Shown here in pieces: positions 8,148-15,039 of a DNA stretch of 16,757 nt. The stretch is from Leptospira sp. 96542 (GTDB lineage: Bacteria > Spirochaetota > Leptospiria > Leptospirales > Leptospiraceae). The stretch lies in contig JARJFC010000065.1 of assembly GCA_029310945.1 (NCBI GenBank), positions 1-16,757 on the forward strand. Reading direction: 5' to 3'. Both the position numbers and the translations under genes were made by a program. Numbering within the stretch: position 1 is the stretch's first letter; the number at the start of each line of letters is the position of its first letter. The notes below the pieces were generated by a model. That model made no database searches and was not told the DNA's origin. It worked only from the letters and a program-made list of their open reading frames with translations.

Positions 8148-8654
8148 TTATAACTTTACCGCAGATATAAAATCCACGATCTGTTCCAAATCTAAATTCA
8201 GTATTAAATGTTCGTCGTGTCTTGATACTGACTCAACCATCTTACTGTAGTTTAACGATAAATCGTCTGTTGTATAACTTATAAATTCTTTTTGAATTTT
8301 GACAACCTGCTTCACCTCATCTACAAGTATCCCAATTCGTTTTTCCTCGATCATCACCACAATGATCCGAGAGATCGGCATCAGATCAGAATCCTCACCG
8401 TGGAAACGTTTTTTTAAATCAACAATGGGGATGATTTCACCACGCAGATTGATCACACCCAAAATGTAATTCTCTACATTGGGAATCCTTGTGATGAGAA
8501 CTGGTTTTAAAATTTCATGTACGAGAAGGAGTCGAATGCCAAAAAATTCTTTGTCGATCGCAAAGGTCAAAAACTGTTCCAAGTCTCCTAAATCGGATTC
8601 CTGCTCCATTTTTGTTTTTTCTGCCAGTGAAGTGAGTAATGTCTCTTGGTCCAT
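8148..8654 (-). CDS. cheW: Chemotaxis coupling protein CheW
   Basis: A 168-residue CheW scaffold linking chemoreceptors to CheA at the cell-pole arrays. After a short polar N-terminus (about 1-24) the SH3-like CheW fold starts at EQFLTFAIDKEFFGI and includes ILGVINLRGEIIPIVDLKKR (about 64-83), the most conserved CheW segment, with Arg71 at the position used for receptor and kinase contacts. The second subdomain has IGILVDEVKQVVKI (about 107-120). Being a stand-alone CheW directly ahead of cheA (12-base gap), it is very likely that kinase's partner through the P5 domain. The ATG at 8654 lacks a strong ribosome-binding site; only GATAG is nearby. It follows the folate cyclo-ligase gene by 37 bases, the widest gap in this part of the run. 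Confidence 0.95.
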   Translation of the reverse strand: MDQETLLTSLAEKTKMEQESDLGDLEQFLTFAIDKEFFGIRLLLVHEILKPVLITRIPNVENYILGVINLRGEIIPIVDLKKRFHGEDSDLMPISRIIVVMIEEKRIGILVDEVKQVVKIQKEFISYTTDDLSLNYSKMVESVSRHDEHLILNLDLEQIVDFISAVKL

Positions 8655-8691
8655 AAGCTATCGTATATTGGAACGAATGGAAGGAATGCCT

Positions 8692-9276
8692 TCAATCGAA
8701 AAACGAGTGAATCCCGTTTTCTGTAATAATTTTTCCCACTTTCCTGTCATGTCCTTCCTCTCCAAATGGGACGGGAAAAAACTTAGAAAAACTAAACCCA
8801 ATGCATTTCTTTTGGACTTTTTCTGAATTTAATACCCGATCGTAATACCCACCACCCCGACCCAATCGAAATCCCTTTTCGTTGTATCCAAGAGCAGGAA
8901 TGAGAATCAAGTCGGCATCCTCTGGCAATATATTTTCGTCTCCGATGGGTTCGAAGAGCCCCCATTCGTTTTTTTGGAATTCGAACGGCCTGAGAAACTG
9001 GAGAGATTTGTTTTTATCAATTTTTGGGAAAAACCAACGAGCAGAATGGCGAATTTCGAGAAAACTTGTAGGTCTTGGCAATGCGGATGATTCGATCACA
9101 GGGAGAATGTCCACCTCATACCTTGGGTCTGGCGCGTAGGCAATGATGTTTTGTTTGCCTTCAAGGATGGAAAGTAATTTCCGCAAAATAGAAAATTCCA
9201 ACTCGGATCGATCGGCCAGTTGCGGCAGTAATCCTTTTAGCCGGTCCCGGACTTCGGTCTTTGAAAACAATTTCAA
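8692..9276 (-). CDS. 5-formyltetrahydrofolate cyclo-ligase
   Basis: A 194-residue enzyme of the 5-FCL (MTHFS, YgfA) family, which uses ATP to convert 5-formyltetrahydrofolate to 5,10-methenyltetrahydrofolate and so returns stored folate to one-carbon metabolism. The diagnostic block is at about 125-147: LIPALGYNEKGFRLGRGGGY followed by YDR, where the glycine-rich stretch binds phosphate. The family tail EEGHDRKVGKIITENG (about 173-188) is also present. The N-terminal half is less conserved but has the expected length. The start is TTG, overlapping the zapA stop as TTGA. In many bacteria this gene lies next to zapA, as here, which supports the call. It is cytoplasmic, with no signal peptide. 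Confidence 0.92.
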   Translation of the reverse strand: MKLFSKTEVRDRLKGLLPQLADRSELEFSILRKLLSILEGKQNIIAYAPDPRYEVDILPVIESSALPRPTSFLEIRHSARWFFPKIDKNKSLQFLRPFEFQKNEWGLFEPIGDENILPEDADLILIPALGYNEKGFRLGRGGGYYDRVLNSEKVQKKCIGFSFSKFFPVPFGEEGHDRKVGKIITENGIHSFFD

Positions 9277-9590
9277 AAATGATCCCCGATGATCCCCTCT
9301 TCGAGCAATGAGATTATTTTTTTGGTCCTTTCTTCGATCTCAGGGTTGAGATTTGATGCAGTTGCCTTTTCTTTCATTTGAAACATTTCATCGGCAAGAT
9401 TGAGTGCACAGAGTACGGCAAGTTTGGTTTTCGATGCATTGGGAAGGGAACGCCCCAACTCATACAATCGTTCCTCTACAAAATTAGCCACTTCCGCTAT
9501 GTATTCCGCGGAAGTTTCTCCTACAATGGTGTAACTCTCCCCAAAAATTTGTTTTGTGATCTTTTGGGGTTTAGGGGCAGACTCTGCCAT
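9273..9590 (-). CDS. zapA: Cell division protein ZapA
   Basis: A 105-residue ZapA-like protein, which in characterised bacteria binds FtsZ and bundles its filaments at the Z-ring. The N-terminal globular part contains ITKQIFGESYTIVGETSAEY (about 11-30), equivalent to the ZapA pattern of a short beta strand, IxGxxYxI, then acidic residues. It is followed by VANFVEERLYEL, a helix with NASKTKLAVLCALNLADEMF (about 51-70), and a C-terminal helix able to form a coiled coil. It starts at an ATG six bases after the stop of the ZapB-like gene. The neighbouring coiled-coil gene and the downstream cyclo-ligase match the context in which zapA is often found. Low sequence conservation of the family keeps this below certainty. 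Confidence 0.85.
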   Translation of the reverse strand: MAESAPKPQKITKQIFGESYTIVGETSAEYIAEVANFVEERLYELGRSLPNASKTKLAVLCALNLADEMFQMKEKATASNLNPEIEERTKKIISLLEEGIIGDHF

Positions 9591-9596
9591 AATTTT

Positions 9597-10259
9597 TTAT
9601 TTTGGATCGTCTTCAATGATGAGGAAGTCGTCGTCATCATCTGCATCGAAGACATTGATGGCTTCATCATCGTCATCAATGATGATGTCGTCATCATCAT
9701 CCATTTCAACCGTGGGTACTTCATCTTCTGAGTCCACAACCAAGTCTTCTTTGGCAAGAGAAGGTTCTGCGGGAGCCACTTCGATGGTTTCCTCTGGGGC
9801 AAATTCTGAATCGTCCTCATCCAAAAGAATGATTTCATCGTCATCGTCCGTTGCCAAACTAGGAACCGGAACCGGAGCTGCTTCTACTTCTGGTTCAGGT
9901 GCCGATGATGACTCAGGCTCTGCGGGGGGTTCTTCCACTACAGGTTTCGGAGCAGAGCTCCCACCCGAGGAGGATGGCAACCCATCCAACCTGCCGAGTA
10001 GCTGGTGTACTTTGGAGGCCAGCGTTTCTTCCCGGGCACGTAAGGAGTCCAACTCCGCATTGGCATCCTTCAACTGGGAACGAAGTGTGGTGAGTTCCCT
10101 TTCCTTCTCTTCCATTGCGAGTTTCATTTGGTCATTTTCAGACCGCAATGTTTCGTTCTCAGATTCGAGACGGGAATTTTCTGTTCGTAAGTCCTGGATG
10201 AGCTCCAGAGCCTTAACAACTTTGCTTTCTAACTCTTCAATGGTTTCTATCTTTAACAT
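9597..10259 (-). CDS. ZapB-like coiled-coil protein with a highly acidic C-terminal tail
   Basis: A 220-residue protein from the ATG at 10259; the open frame extends to a TTG at 10307, but MLKIETIEELESKVVKALEL is a natural coiled-coil start resembling ZapB. The first 95 residues are a heptad-rich coiled coil with many Leu, Glu and Asn. A Pro/Ala/Glu/Ser-rich linker follows, then a very acidic tail with three copies of an Asp run followed by hydrophobics: DDDDEIILLDEDD, DDDDDIIIDDDDE and DDDDDFLIIEDD. There is no signal peptide or membrane segment. ZapB in other bacteria works with ZapA at the Z-ring, and this gene directly precedes zapA by six bases, so a division role is plausible. The acidic tail is not part of E. 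coli ZapB (about 81 residues). No strong ribosome-binding site precedes either start. The function is inferred from fold type and context only. Confidence 0.75.
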   Translation of the reverse strand: MLKIETIEELESKVVKALELIQDLRTENSRLESENETLRSENDQMKLAMEEKERELTTLRSQLKDANAELDSLRAREETLASKVHQLLGRLDGLPSSSGGSSAPKPVVEEPPAEPESSSAPEPEVEAAPVPVPSLATDDDDEIILLDEDDSEFAPEETIEVAPAEPSLAKEDLVVDSEDEVPTVEMDDDDDIIIDDDDEAINVFDADDDDDFLIIEDDPK

Positions 10260-10315
10260 GATAACGTCCGATGGAATAGAATAGCCGAGCCATTCCATTC
10301 CAATCAAGCACTAAT

Positions 10316-10669
10316 TTACTTTGCTACTTTCGTTTTTTCAACAAGAGCGTTAAAAACTTCTTTGTGATTGTAAGCTAAATCAGCCAAAGTTTTTCGATCT
10401 AAATTGATACCCAATGTTTTTAAGGCATGGATGAATTTGGAATAAGACATTCCATTTTCACGAACTGCTGCGTTGATACGTGTGATCCAAAGTTTACGGA
10501 ATTCGGATTTTTTCTTTCTACGGTCACGGTATGCCCATTGACCAGCTTTCATCACAGCAGATTTTGCCGTTCTGAAAAGTTTAGACCTTCCGCCTCTAAA
10601 ACCTTTGGCTTTTGCGAGTACTTTTTTTCTACGATTTTTATGGATGGTTCCGTTTACGGCACGTGGCAT
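10316..10669 (-). CDS. rplT: Large ribosomal subunit protein bL20
   Basis: A 117-residue L20, the usual length. It binds 23S rRNA early in assembly of the large subunit. The basic N-terminal extension has KNRRKKVLAKAKGFRGGRSK (about 11-30), followed by AVMKAGQWAYRDRRKKKSEF (about 38-57) and LWITRINAAVRENGMSYSKF (about 60-79), all typical of the family. The C-terminal part has LAYNHKEVFNALV. The ATG lies three bases after the rpmI stop, with a strong GGAGG six bases upstream that is formed by the last codons of rpmI. In other bacteria L20 represses its own operon; no L20 leader of the classical kind was recognised here, but a small hairpin precedes infC. Confidence 0.98.
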   Translation of the reverse strand: MPRAVNGTIHKNRRKKVLAKAKGFRGGRSKLFRTAKSAVMKAGQWAYRDRRKKKSEFRKLWITRINAAVRENGMSYSKFIHALKTLGINLDRKTLADLAYNHKEVFNALVEKTKVAK

Positions 10670-10672
10670 CGA

Positions 10673-10873
10673 TTAACCTCCGTACGGTAGAAGTTTTTCT
10701 ACACGGTTGTAATCAGTTTCATGGATGACATGCATTCCACGGCTTTGGTGTTTCATCTTTGGAGATTTTTTCTCCAAGATATGGCGTCGGAACGCACAAC
10801 CACGTTTGATTTTACCAGATTTGGTAAACTTGAAACGTTTGGCTGCTGCCCTATTGGTTTTTAGTTTATACAT
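10673..10873 (-). CDS. rpmI: Large ribosomal subunit protein bL35
   Basis: A 66-residue L35 of normal length, with the family pattern [20 protein letters not shown] (1-20), [24 protein letters not shown] and an invariant-looking end LLPYGG. It is a small basic protein of the large subunit. It starts at ATG with AAAGGAT eight bases upstream, five bases after the infC stop. The order infC-rpmI-rplT is one of the most conserved in bacteria and confirms the identity. Confidence 0.98.
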   Translation of the reverse strand: MYKLKTNRAAAKRFKFTKSGKIKRGCAFRRHILEKKSPKMKHQSRGMHVIHETDYNRVEKLLPYGG

Positions 10874-10878
10874 AGTTG

Positions 10879-11445
10879 TTATCCTTTTGGGGGTTTTTCA
10901 CTCACTGGGTTCAACACGACCACTATGGTTTTCCCGTCGTGTACCGGCATTTTTTCGGGAGAGGCTAGCTCTTTTAGGTCCTCGACAAACCGGTTTACAA
11001 TATTCATTCCAATTTCAGAGTGAACCATCTCTCTGCCTCGGAACCGAAGAGTCACTTTCACCTTGTCCCCTTTAGAGAGGAACTCGATCGCATGACGCTT
11101 CTTAATCTCAAAGTCATGGTTATCAATCCGCGGACGGATTTTAATTTCTTTCACCGTGACGATGTGTTGTTTCTTTTTCGCTTCTTTGGTTTTTTTCAGG
11201 AGTTCGAATTTGTATTTTCCAAAATCGATCAGCTTACAGACGTGAACGTCTTGGTCACCAGAAACTTCCACCAAATCAAGGTTAGCTTCTTTAGCCCTTT
11301 TCAGAGCTTCGTCAAGAGTAACAATATCAGAACCTTCGTCCGATACGAGACGGATCTTGTCGACATTGGTAATTTGTTCATTAATTCTGATATGGGCGAA
11401 TTTATCTTGGTTTGGGTTTCCTCTAGGATTGGGACGTTTCTGCAT
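10879..11445 (-). CDS. infC: Translation initiation factor IF-3
   Basis: A 188-residue IF-3, which binds the 30S subunit, blocks premature 50S joining and checks the start codon. The N-domain begins at [19 protein letters not shown], and the linker and N-domain end carry [20 protein letters not shown]. The C-domain has [18 protein letters not shown], then [19 protein letters not shown]. All are strong IF-3 marks. Unlike the rare AUU start of enteric infC, the first codon here is ATG with CGGAG six bases upstream, so E. coli-style start-codon autoregulation is not apparent. That ribosome-binding site lies at the foot of an inverted repeat described separately. The gene is 81 bases after the stop of the preceding unknown gene. 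Confidence 0.98.
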   Translation of the reverse strand: MQKRPNPRGNPNQDKFAHIRINEQITNVDKIRLVSDEGSDIVTLDEALKRAKEANLDLVEVSGDQDVHVCKLIDFGKYKFELLKKTKEAKKKQHIVTVKEIKIRPRIDNHDFEIKKRHAIEFLSKGDKVKVTLRFRGREMVHSEIGMNIVNRFVEDLKELASPEKMPVHDGKTIVVVLNPVSEKPPKG

Positions 11446-11451
11446 TCAGAC

Positions 11452-11482
11452 TCCGAAATTTCGTTCAATTTCCAATTTCGGA
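11452..11482 (-). promoter_or_regulatory. infC: Inverted repeat that could fold over the infC ribosome-binding site
   Basis: A perfect 9-bp inverted repeat (TCCGAAATT and AATTTCGGA, bases 11452-11460 and 11474-11482) encloses a 13-base loop immediately upstream of infC. Read as mRNA, the proximal arm ends in CGGA, which with the next G forms the infC Shine-Dalgarno CGGAG. Folding would therefore bury it six bases before the ATG. This suggests control of initiation on the infC-rpmI-rplT message. No run of T follows, so it is not a terminator. The repeat is seen directly; the regulatory role is an inference. Confidence 0.45.
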
Positions 11483-11526
11483 CGGAAAACCAGGCTAGCA
11501 AGTACATTTCTTTACAAATACGGAAC

Positions 11527-12408
11527 CTACAGGTTTCCGACAGGCCCTTCCCACACAGAAAGTTCCAAAAACAGATTGGTTTCCTTTAAAATTTCAGGTT
11601 CAATCGGCGAAAGTGAAACGAAATCCCCTTGGTTTGCCAGCCCCATACAAGACCCACCATGTACGAGCTGTCCCGTCTCATGATAGAGGGCATAGTGCAC
11701 CAAACAATCAAATTCCCTTTTTTTCGAGGATGTTTTTTGCCTTTGCGACAACGAAAGAAAGGTATTGCCATGAGACTCCGTTTTTTCCAGTTGGATTTCC
11801 AAAGCATTATGACCTGTGAGCACCTCAGAAGTAAACAAAGGGCCAGTGGCGGGAACCACCAAGCGTTTGATTTGGTGATAAAACATCAGATTCTCAATTG
11901 GAATCGTCTTATTTTCCCTTTCGGTTTTCCGAGTTTGTATAGGAAATAAATGCAATTTAGGTGCATCCCAACTTTCTATCCCCGAAAAAAAGAGGGTGAC
12001 GGAAGCTTTCGAAATGAGTTGAACTGGGCAGGGGAAACGACTCACAAGACCAGGGATATCGTACAACTCTCCCACTCCAACTAAGTGTCGAGAGGTTTGT
12101 GCAGACAATAAACGGTTGTTCTCGTCATAAAAAGCAGCGACAGCATAGAGATGAACATCGGACTCGGAAGTATTTTTACCACCCGTGAGTACAATTGTGG
12201 GACAATAGAGTGCCAAATCCCGACCGAGTCCGTCCACAAATAACATCGGGTTCACCTTCCATCCAAGAGTTAATCCGTCAGAAAATGGCAAAACAGTCAT
12301 GGCAGTTGCATCAAGTGCATCCGTAACATCAAACGGAGGTTGGATGGGGAACTCTAAAAATAAATTTCCTATTTTTGCATCGGTAGAAATGGTAGGATTT
12401 GACAACAC
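11527..12408 (-). CDS. Conserved-looking protein of unknown function between thrS and infC
   Basis: I do not recognise a family. The frame encodes 293 residues, from a GTG at 12408 to a TAG at 11527. There is no signal peptide or membrane helix, so it is probably cytoplasmic. Beta-rich patches are suggested by alternating hydrophobics such as LALYCPTIVLTGG, VHLYAVAAFYD and VQLISKASVTLFF, and the C-terminal half contains FDCLVHYALYHETGQLVHGG followed by SLSPIEPEI, consistent with beta-sandwich-like segments. It sits between thrS (51 bases upstream) and infC (81 bases downstream), two genes normally adjacent in many bacteria, so it is an insertion in a conserved pair. No good ribosome-binding site precedes the GTG; a promoter-like sequence ends just in front of it. 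TTG, the second codon, is an alternative start. The base composition does not look foreign. Confidence 0.8.
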   Translation of the reverse strand: MLSNPTISTDAKIGNLFLEFPIQPPFDVTDALDATAMTVLPFSDGLTLGWKVNPMLFVDGLGRDLALYCPTIVLTGGKNTSESDVHLYAVAAFYDENNRLLSAQTSRHLVGVGELYDIPGLVSRFPCPVQLISKASVTLFFSGIESWDAPKLHLFPIQTRKTERENKTIPIENLMFYHQIKRLVVPATGPLFTSEVLTGHNALEIQLEKTESHGNTFLSLSQRQKTSSKKREFDCLVHYALYHETGQLVHGGSCMGLANQGDFVSLSPIEPEILKETNLFLELSVWEGPVGNL

Positions 12409-12415
12409 AACTCGG

Positions 12416-12443
12416 AATCTAACTTCCCAGACTGCGTTGTCAA
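12416..12443 (-). promoter_or_regulatory. Candidate sigma-70-type promoter in front of the unknown gene and the infC operon
   Basis: On the minus strand a perfect TTGACA (12443-12438) is followed after 16 bases by TAGATT (12421-12416), which matches four of six positions of the -10 consensus. It lies in the 51-base gap between thrS and the next gene. The transcript would begin at about the GTG start itself (12408), giving a nearly leaderless message. It is a reasonable secondary promoter for the downstream translation and division genes; spirochaetal promoter rules are not certain. Confidence 0.45.
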
Positions 12444-12459
12444 GAAATTTCTTTCTAAA

Positions 12460-14373
12460 TTAAAGTTCGCCCTTGAGCAAAGCCAAAAATCCGTCACGTG
12501 ATAATGTTTCTGTTTTTTCTTCGCCCATCTTTCTGATGGAAACAGAACCAGCTTCTTTTTCTTTGTCACCAAGGATAACGATGTAATTGCAACGTTTTAG
12601 GATGGAATCCCTAATTTTTGATCCAATCTTCTCATTGCGTACATCTAGTTCTACACGGAAGTCTTGTTGTAGTAAATCCCTGTACACTTCGTTCGCATAA
12701 TCAATGTGAGCCTCGGCCACTGTGAGGATCCTGATTTGGGTAGGATTTAGCCACAACGGAAATTTACCTTCATAATGTTCGATGAGAATTCCAATGAATC
12801 GTTCTAGGGATCCATAAATAGCTCTGTGGATCATAACAGGTGCATGTTTTTTTCCGTCAGAGGCTGTAAAATCCAATTCGAATCGGCTAGGCATAGAGAA
12901 GTCAATTTGTACGGTTCCGCATTGCCAAAGCCTTCCCAAAGAATCTTTGATATTGAATTCAATTTTTGGCCCGTAGAAAGCACCATCACCCTCTTTGATT
13001 CCGTATTCGATCCCCTTCTTTTTCAAGGCTTCGTGTAACGCATCAGTGGCGAGATTCCAATCTTCATCGCTACCTTGTGATTTTTCTGGCCTTGTTGCGA
13101 TGAATGTTTTGAATTCGGTGAATCCAAATTTTTTATACACATCAAATGTAAAATCGATGATGTCTTCCACTTCCGATTCAACTTTTTCGAGTGGTGCATA
13201 GATATGTGCATCGTCTTGAGTGAAGGCGCGAACACGGAACAGACCATGCAGTACCCCTGACATTTCATGACGATGAACAGTGCCAAGTTCCATAAACCGA
13301 AGTGGCAACTCACGATACGAGTGCATATGGTATTTGTAGACCAAACAACAACCCGGACAATTCATTGGTTTCACTGCAAAATCAGAATCGTCGATTTCAG
13401 TGAAATACATATTTTCTTTAAAGTTATCCCAATGACCTGATTTTTTCCAAAGGGAAGAATTCAAAATTGCAGGTGTTTTGATTTCTTGGTATCCTCTCTG
13501 GAAACATTCGTCACGGATAAATGATGCAAGTGAATTCCAAAGCAAAGTTCCTTTGGGATGCCAAAAGGGAAAACCAGGGGCTTCATCTTGAAAACTAAAA
13601 AGATCGAGTTCCTTTCCTAATTTTCTGTGGTCTCTTTTTTTTGCTTCTTCAATGAGAAATAAATATTCATCTAGGAGTTTTTTATTTGGGAAAGATACTC
13701 CGTAAATTCGCGTTAGTTGGCGATTCTTAGAATCACCTTTCCAATAGGCACCAGAAATGGCAGTGAGTTTGAAAGATTTGATGAGCCCTGTTCTTGGAAT
13801 ATGTGGTCCCCGACATAGGTCGTACCATTCTCCTTGGCCATACAAAGATACAGTTTCTGCATCGAAACCTTCGATAAGTTCCACCTTGTACGGTTCATTT
13901 TCAGATTTAAATTTTTGAATGGCTTCGTCTTTTTTTAAAACCCACCTTTTGACGGTTAGATCCTCTTTGACGATTTTTGCCATCTCCTCTTCAATCTTGG
14001 GTAGATCTTCGGGGGTGATGATGGTATCTCCAAAATCTACATCGTAAAAAAAGAATCCTGGCCCATTTTCAATGACAGGCCCCACTGTTAAGCGAGCATT
14101 AGACCAAAGTCTTTGGACTGCCATCCCTAAAAGGTGAGCCGACGAGTGGTGGAACACTTCCTTACCTTCTTTAGAATCAAATGTTAAAAATTGGACTTTT
14201 AGATCTGAAGATGGGACAAAACTCAAATCCACCGTTTCTCCCGTGCCAAGGACTGACGCCAAGGCTTTGTCTTTTAAGAAAGGAAGTTCCGCCTGGATGA
14301 AATCAGAAAGTGACTTTCCCTCTTCCAGTTGTTTGGATGAACCGTCGGGTAAGGTGATATTGAATTTTGCCAT
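12460..14373 (-). CDS. thrS: Threonine--tRNA ligase
   Basis: A 637-residue threonyl-tRNA synthetase of full bacterial length, charging tRNA-Thr. In order: a TGS domain (about 1-62, starting [12 protein letters not shown]); the editing domain with the HxxxH pair (His76, His80 in HHSSAHLLG) and DLCRGPH around 185-191 (Cys187); the class II catalytic core from about 250 with motif 1 region GYQEIKTP, the zinc ligand Cys339 in PMNCPGC, motif 2 HRHEMSG with the conserved Arg, and TQDDAHI (His390); motif 3 near [19 protein letters not shown]; and the anticodon-binding domain in the last 100 residues. All key residues are present. The ATG matches the expected N-terminus, but no Shine-Dalgarno sequence precedes it (the bases just upstream are pyrimidine-rich). 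It lies 66 bases after the TetR-family gene. Confidence 0.98.
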   Translation of the reverse strand: MAKFNITLPDGSSKQLEEGKSLSDFIQAELPFLKDKALASVLGTGETVDLSFVPSSDLKVQFLTFDSKEGKEVFHHSSAHLLGMAVQRLWSNARLTVGPVIENGPGFFFYDVDFGDTIITPEDLPKIEEEMAKIVKEDLTVKRWVLKKDEAIQKFKSENEPYKVELIEGFDAETVSLYGQGEWYDLCRGPHIPRTGLIKSFKLTAISGAYWKGDSKNRQLTRIYGVSFPNKKLLDEYLFLIEEAKKRDHRKLGKELDLFSFQDEAPGFPFWHPKGTLLWNSLASFIRDECFQRGYQEIKTPAILNSSLWKKSGHWDNFKENMYFTEIDDSDFAVKPMNCPGCCLVYKYHMHSYRELPLRFMELGTVHRHEMSGVLHGLFRVRAFTQDDAHIYAPLEKVESEVEDIIDFTFDVYKKFGFTEFKTFIATRPEKSQGSDEDWNLATDALHEALKKKGIEYGIKEGDGAFYGPKIEFNIKDSLGRLWQCGTVQIDFSMPSRFELDFTASDGKKHAPVMIHRAIYGSLERFIGILIEHYEGKFPLWLNPTQIRILTVAEAHIDYANEVYRDLLQQDFRVELDVRNEKIGSKIRDSILKRCNYIVILGDKEKEAGSVSIRKMGEEKTETLSRDGFLALLKGEL

Positions 14374-14439
14374 AGGATAAGGACAGTGTTTTGGGATGGG
14401 ATGCGAAAGAAAAGTCAGAAAATTTGAGTGGATCGATGC

Positions 14440-15039
14440 TTACCTGTTCCATAGTCTCCCCGAAATAACGGAATCCACTAAAATTTGAAAGCTCGTTTCG
14501 ACAGATTCTGGCAGGCCAAACCCGCCCAATCTTTCCAAGTCTACAAATCCATGTAGCATGGAACGAACCAATCGAATCTTATGTGTCATCTCCTCATCTA
14601 ACTGGAAAAATCCGAATGCCTCGAGAGTCAGTTTTAGAATTTTATCACCCAGGGGTTTGAGAGTTTCCGAGTTTTCTGTGGATAGAACCGTCAGATGATA
14701 AAACTCCGGGTAAGCTTTGGCAAAATTCCTGTAAGTGAATAAAAAATTCTGCAATTTGTCTTTTTCTGCGATTCCAAACTGGAAGTTTTCTTCCAACCTT
14801 TCAAAGAGAATTTGTAAACCAAAGCACCTCAATTCCTCCCTTAGGTGTTCTAAACTTTGGATATGATTATAAAGAGAAGGAGTTCTGATCCCAAGATTTG
14901 CTGCCAAGCCCCCCAAACCAAAATTTTCCCAACCATCGCGATTGATCATATTCCAGGCGGCCAAAACAATACTCTCTTTCGTGAGGGAGATTTGGCCTCG
15001 TTTCGGCCTTCCCCGTTTGTAGGTTATTTTTTTTGCCAT
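14440..15039 (-). CDS. TetR/AcrR-family transcriptional regulator with WHG-type C-terminal domain
   Basis: A 199-residue repressor-like protein. After a basic N-terminus (KKITYKRGRPKRGQ), the TetR helix-turn-helix occupies about 19-66: ESIVLAAWNMINRDGWENFG, then LAANLGIRTPSLYNHI, the recognition-helix segment. The C-terminal ligand and dimer domain includes RLVRSMLHGFVDLERLGGFG (about 156-175), which fits the WHG subgroup of TetR C-terminal domains. Its start overlaps the end of the hydrolase gene by 16 bases, so the two are co-transcribed and probably co-regulated. Two matching palindromes upstream of the hydrolase are the likely operators, which would make it autoregulatory. The inducer is unknown; substrates or products of the neighbouring hydrolase are candidates. 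Confidence 0.92.
   Translation of the reverse strand: MAKKITYKRGRPKRGQISLTKESIVLAAWNMINRDGWENFGLGGLAANLGIRTPSLYNHIQSLEHLREELRCFGLQILFERLEENFQFGIAEKDKLQNFLFTYRNFAKAYPEFYHLTVLSTENSETLKPLGDKILKLTLEAFGFFQLDEEMTHKIRLVRSMLHGFVDLERLGGFGLPESVETSFQILVDSVISGRLWNR

Noticed and set aside
8655..8691. Promoter in front of cheW
   Set aside because: TTGAAG with TCCAAT at 17 bases can be picked out, but both matches are weak in AT-rich sequence; not enough to claim a start of the chemotaxis transcript.
9556..10284. 242-residue plus-strand frame rich in serine
   Set aside because: It is the complement of the acidic and Glu-rich codons of the ZapB-like gene; composition is extreme and no ribosome-binding site supports it.
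10260..10307. Upstream TTG/ATG starts (10307, 10298) for the ZapB-like gene
   Set aside because: The added residues include no coiled-coil pattern, and MLKIETIEELE is the more natural start; not excluded, as no start has a strong ribosome-binding site.
11521..11539. Hairpin at the end of the unknown gene as a terminator (cggaacc and ggtttccg arms)
   Set aside because: The stem has a bulge, overlaps the stop codon and is not followed by a T-run on the minus strand, so termination is unlikely.
11020..11589. 189-residue plus-strand frame opposite infC
   Set aside because: It is antisense to strongly conserved IF-3 codons, rich in Phe and Ser, with no family resemblance.
12444..12460. AAGAAATTTCTT palindrome after thrS as terminator
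   Set aside because: It is AT-only with no loop or following T-run, so it is not a credible terminator.
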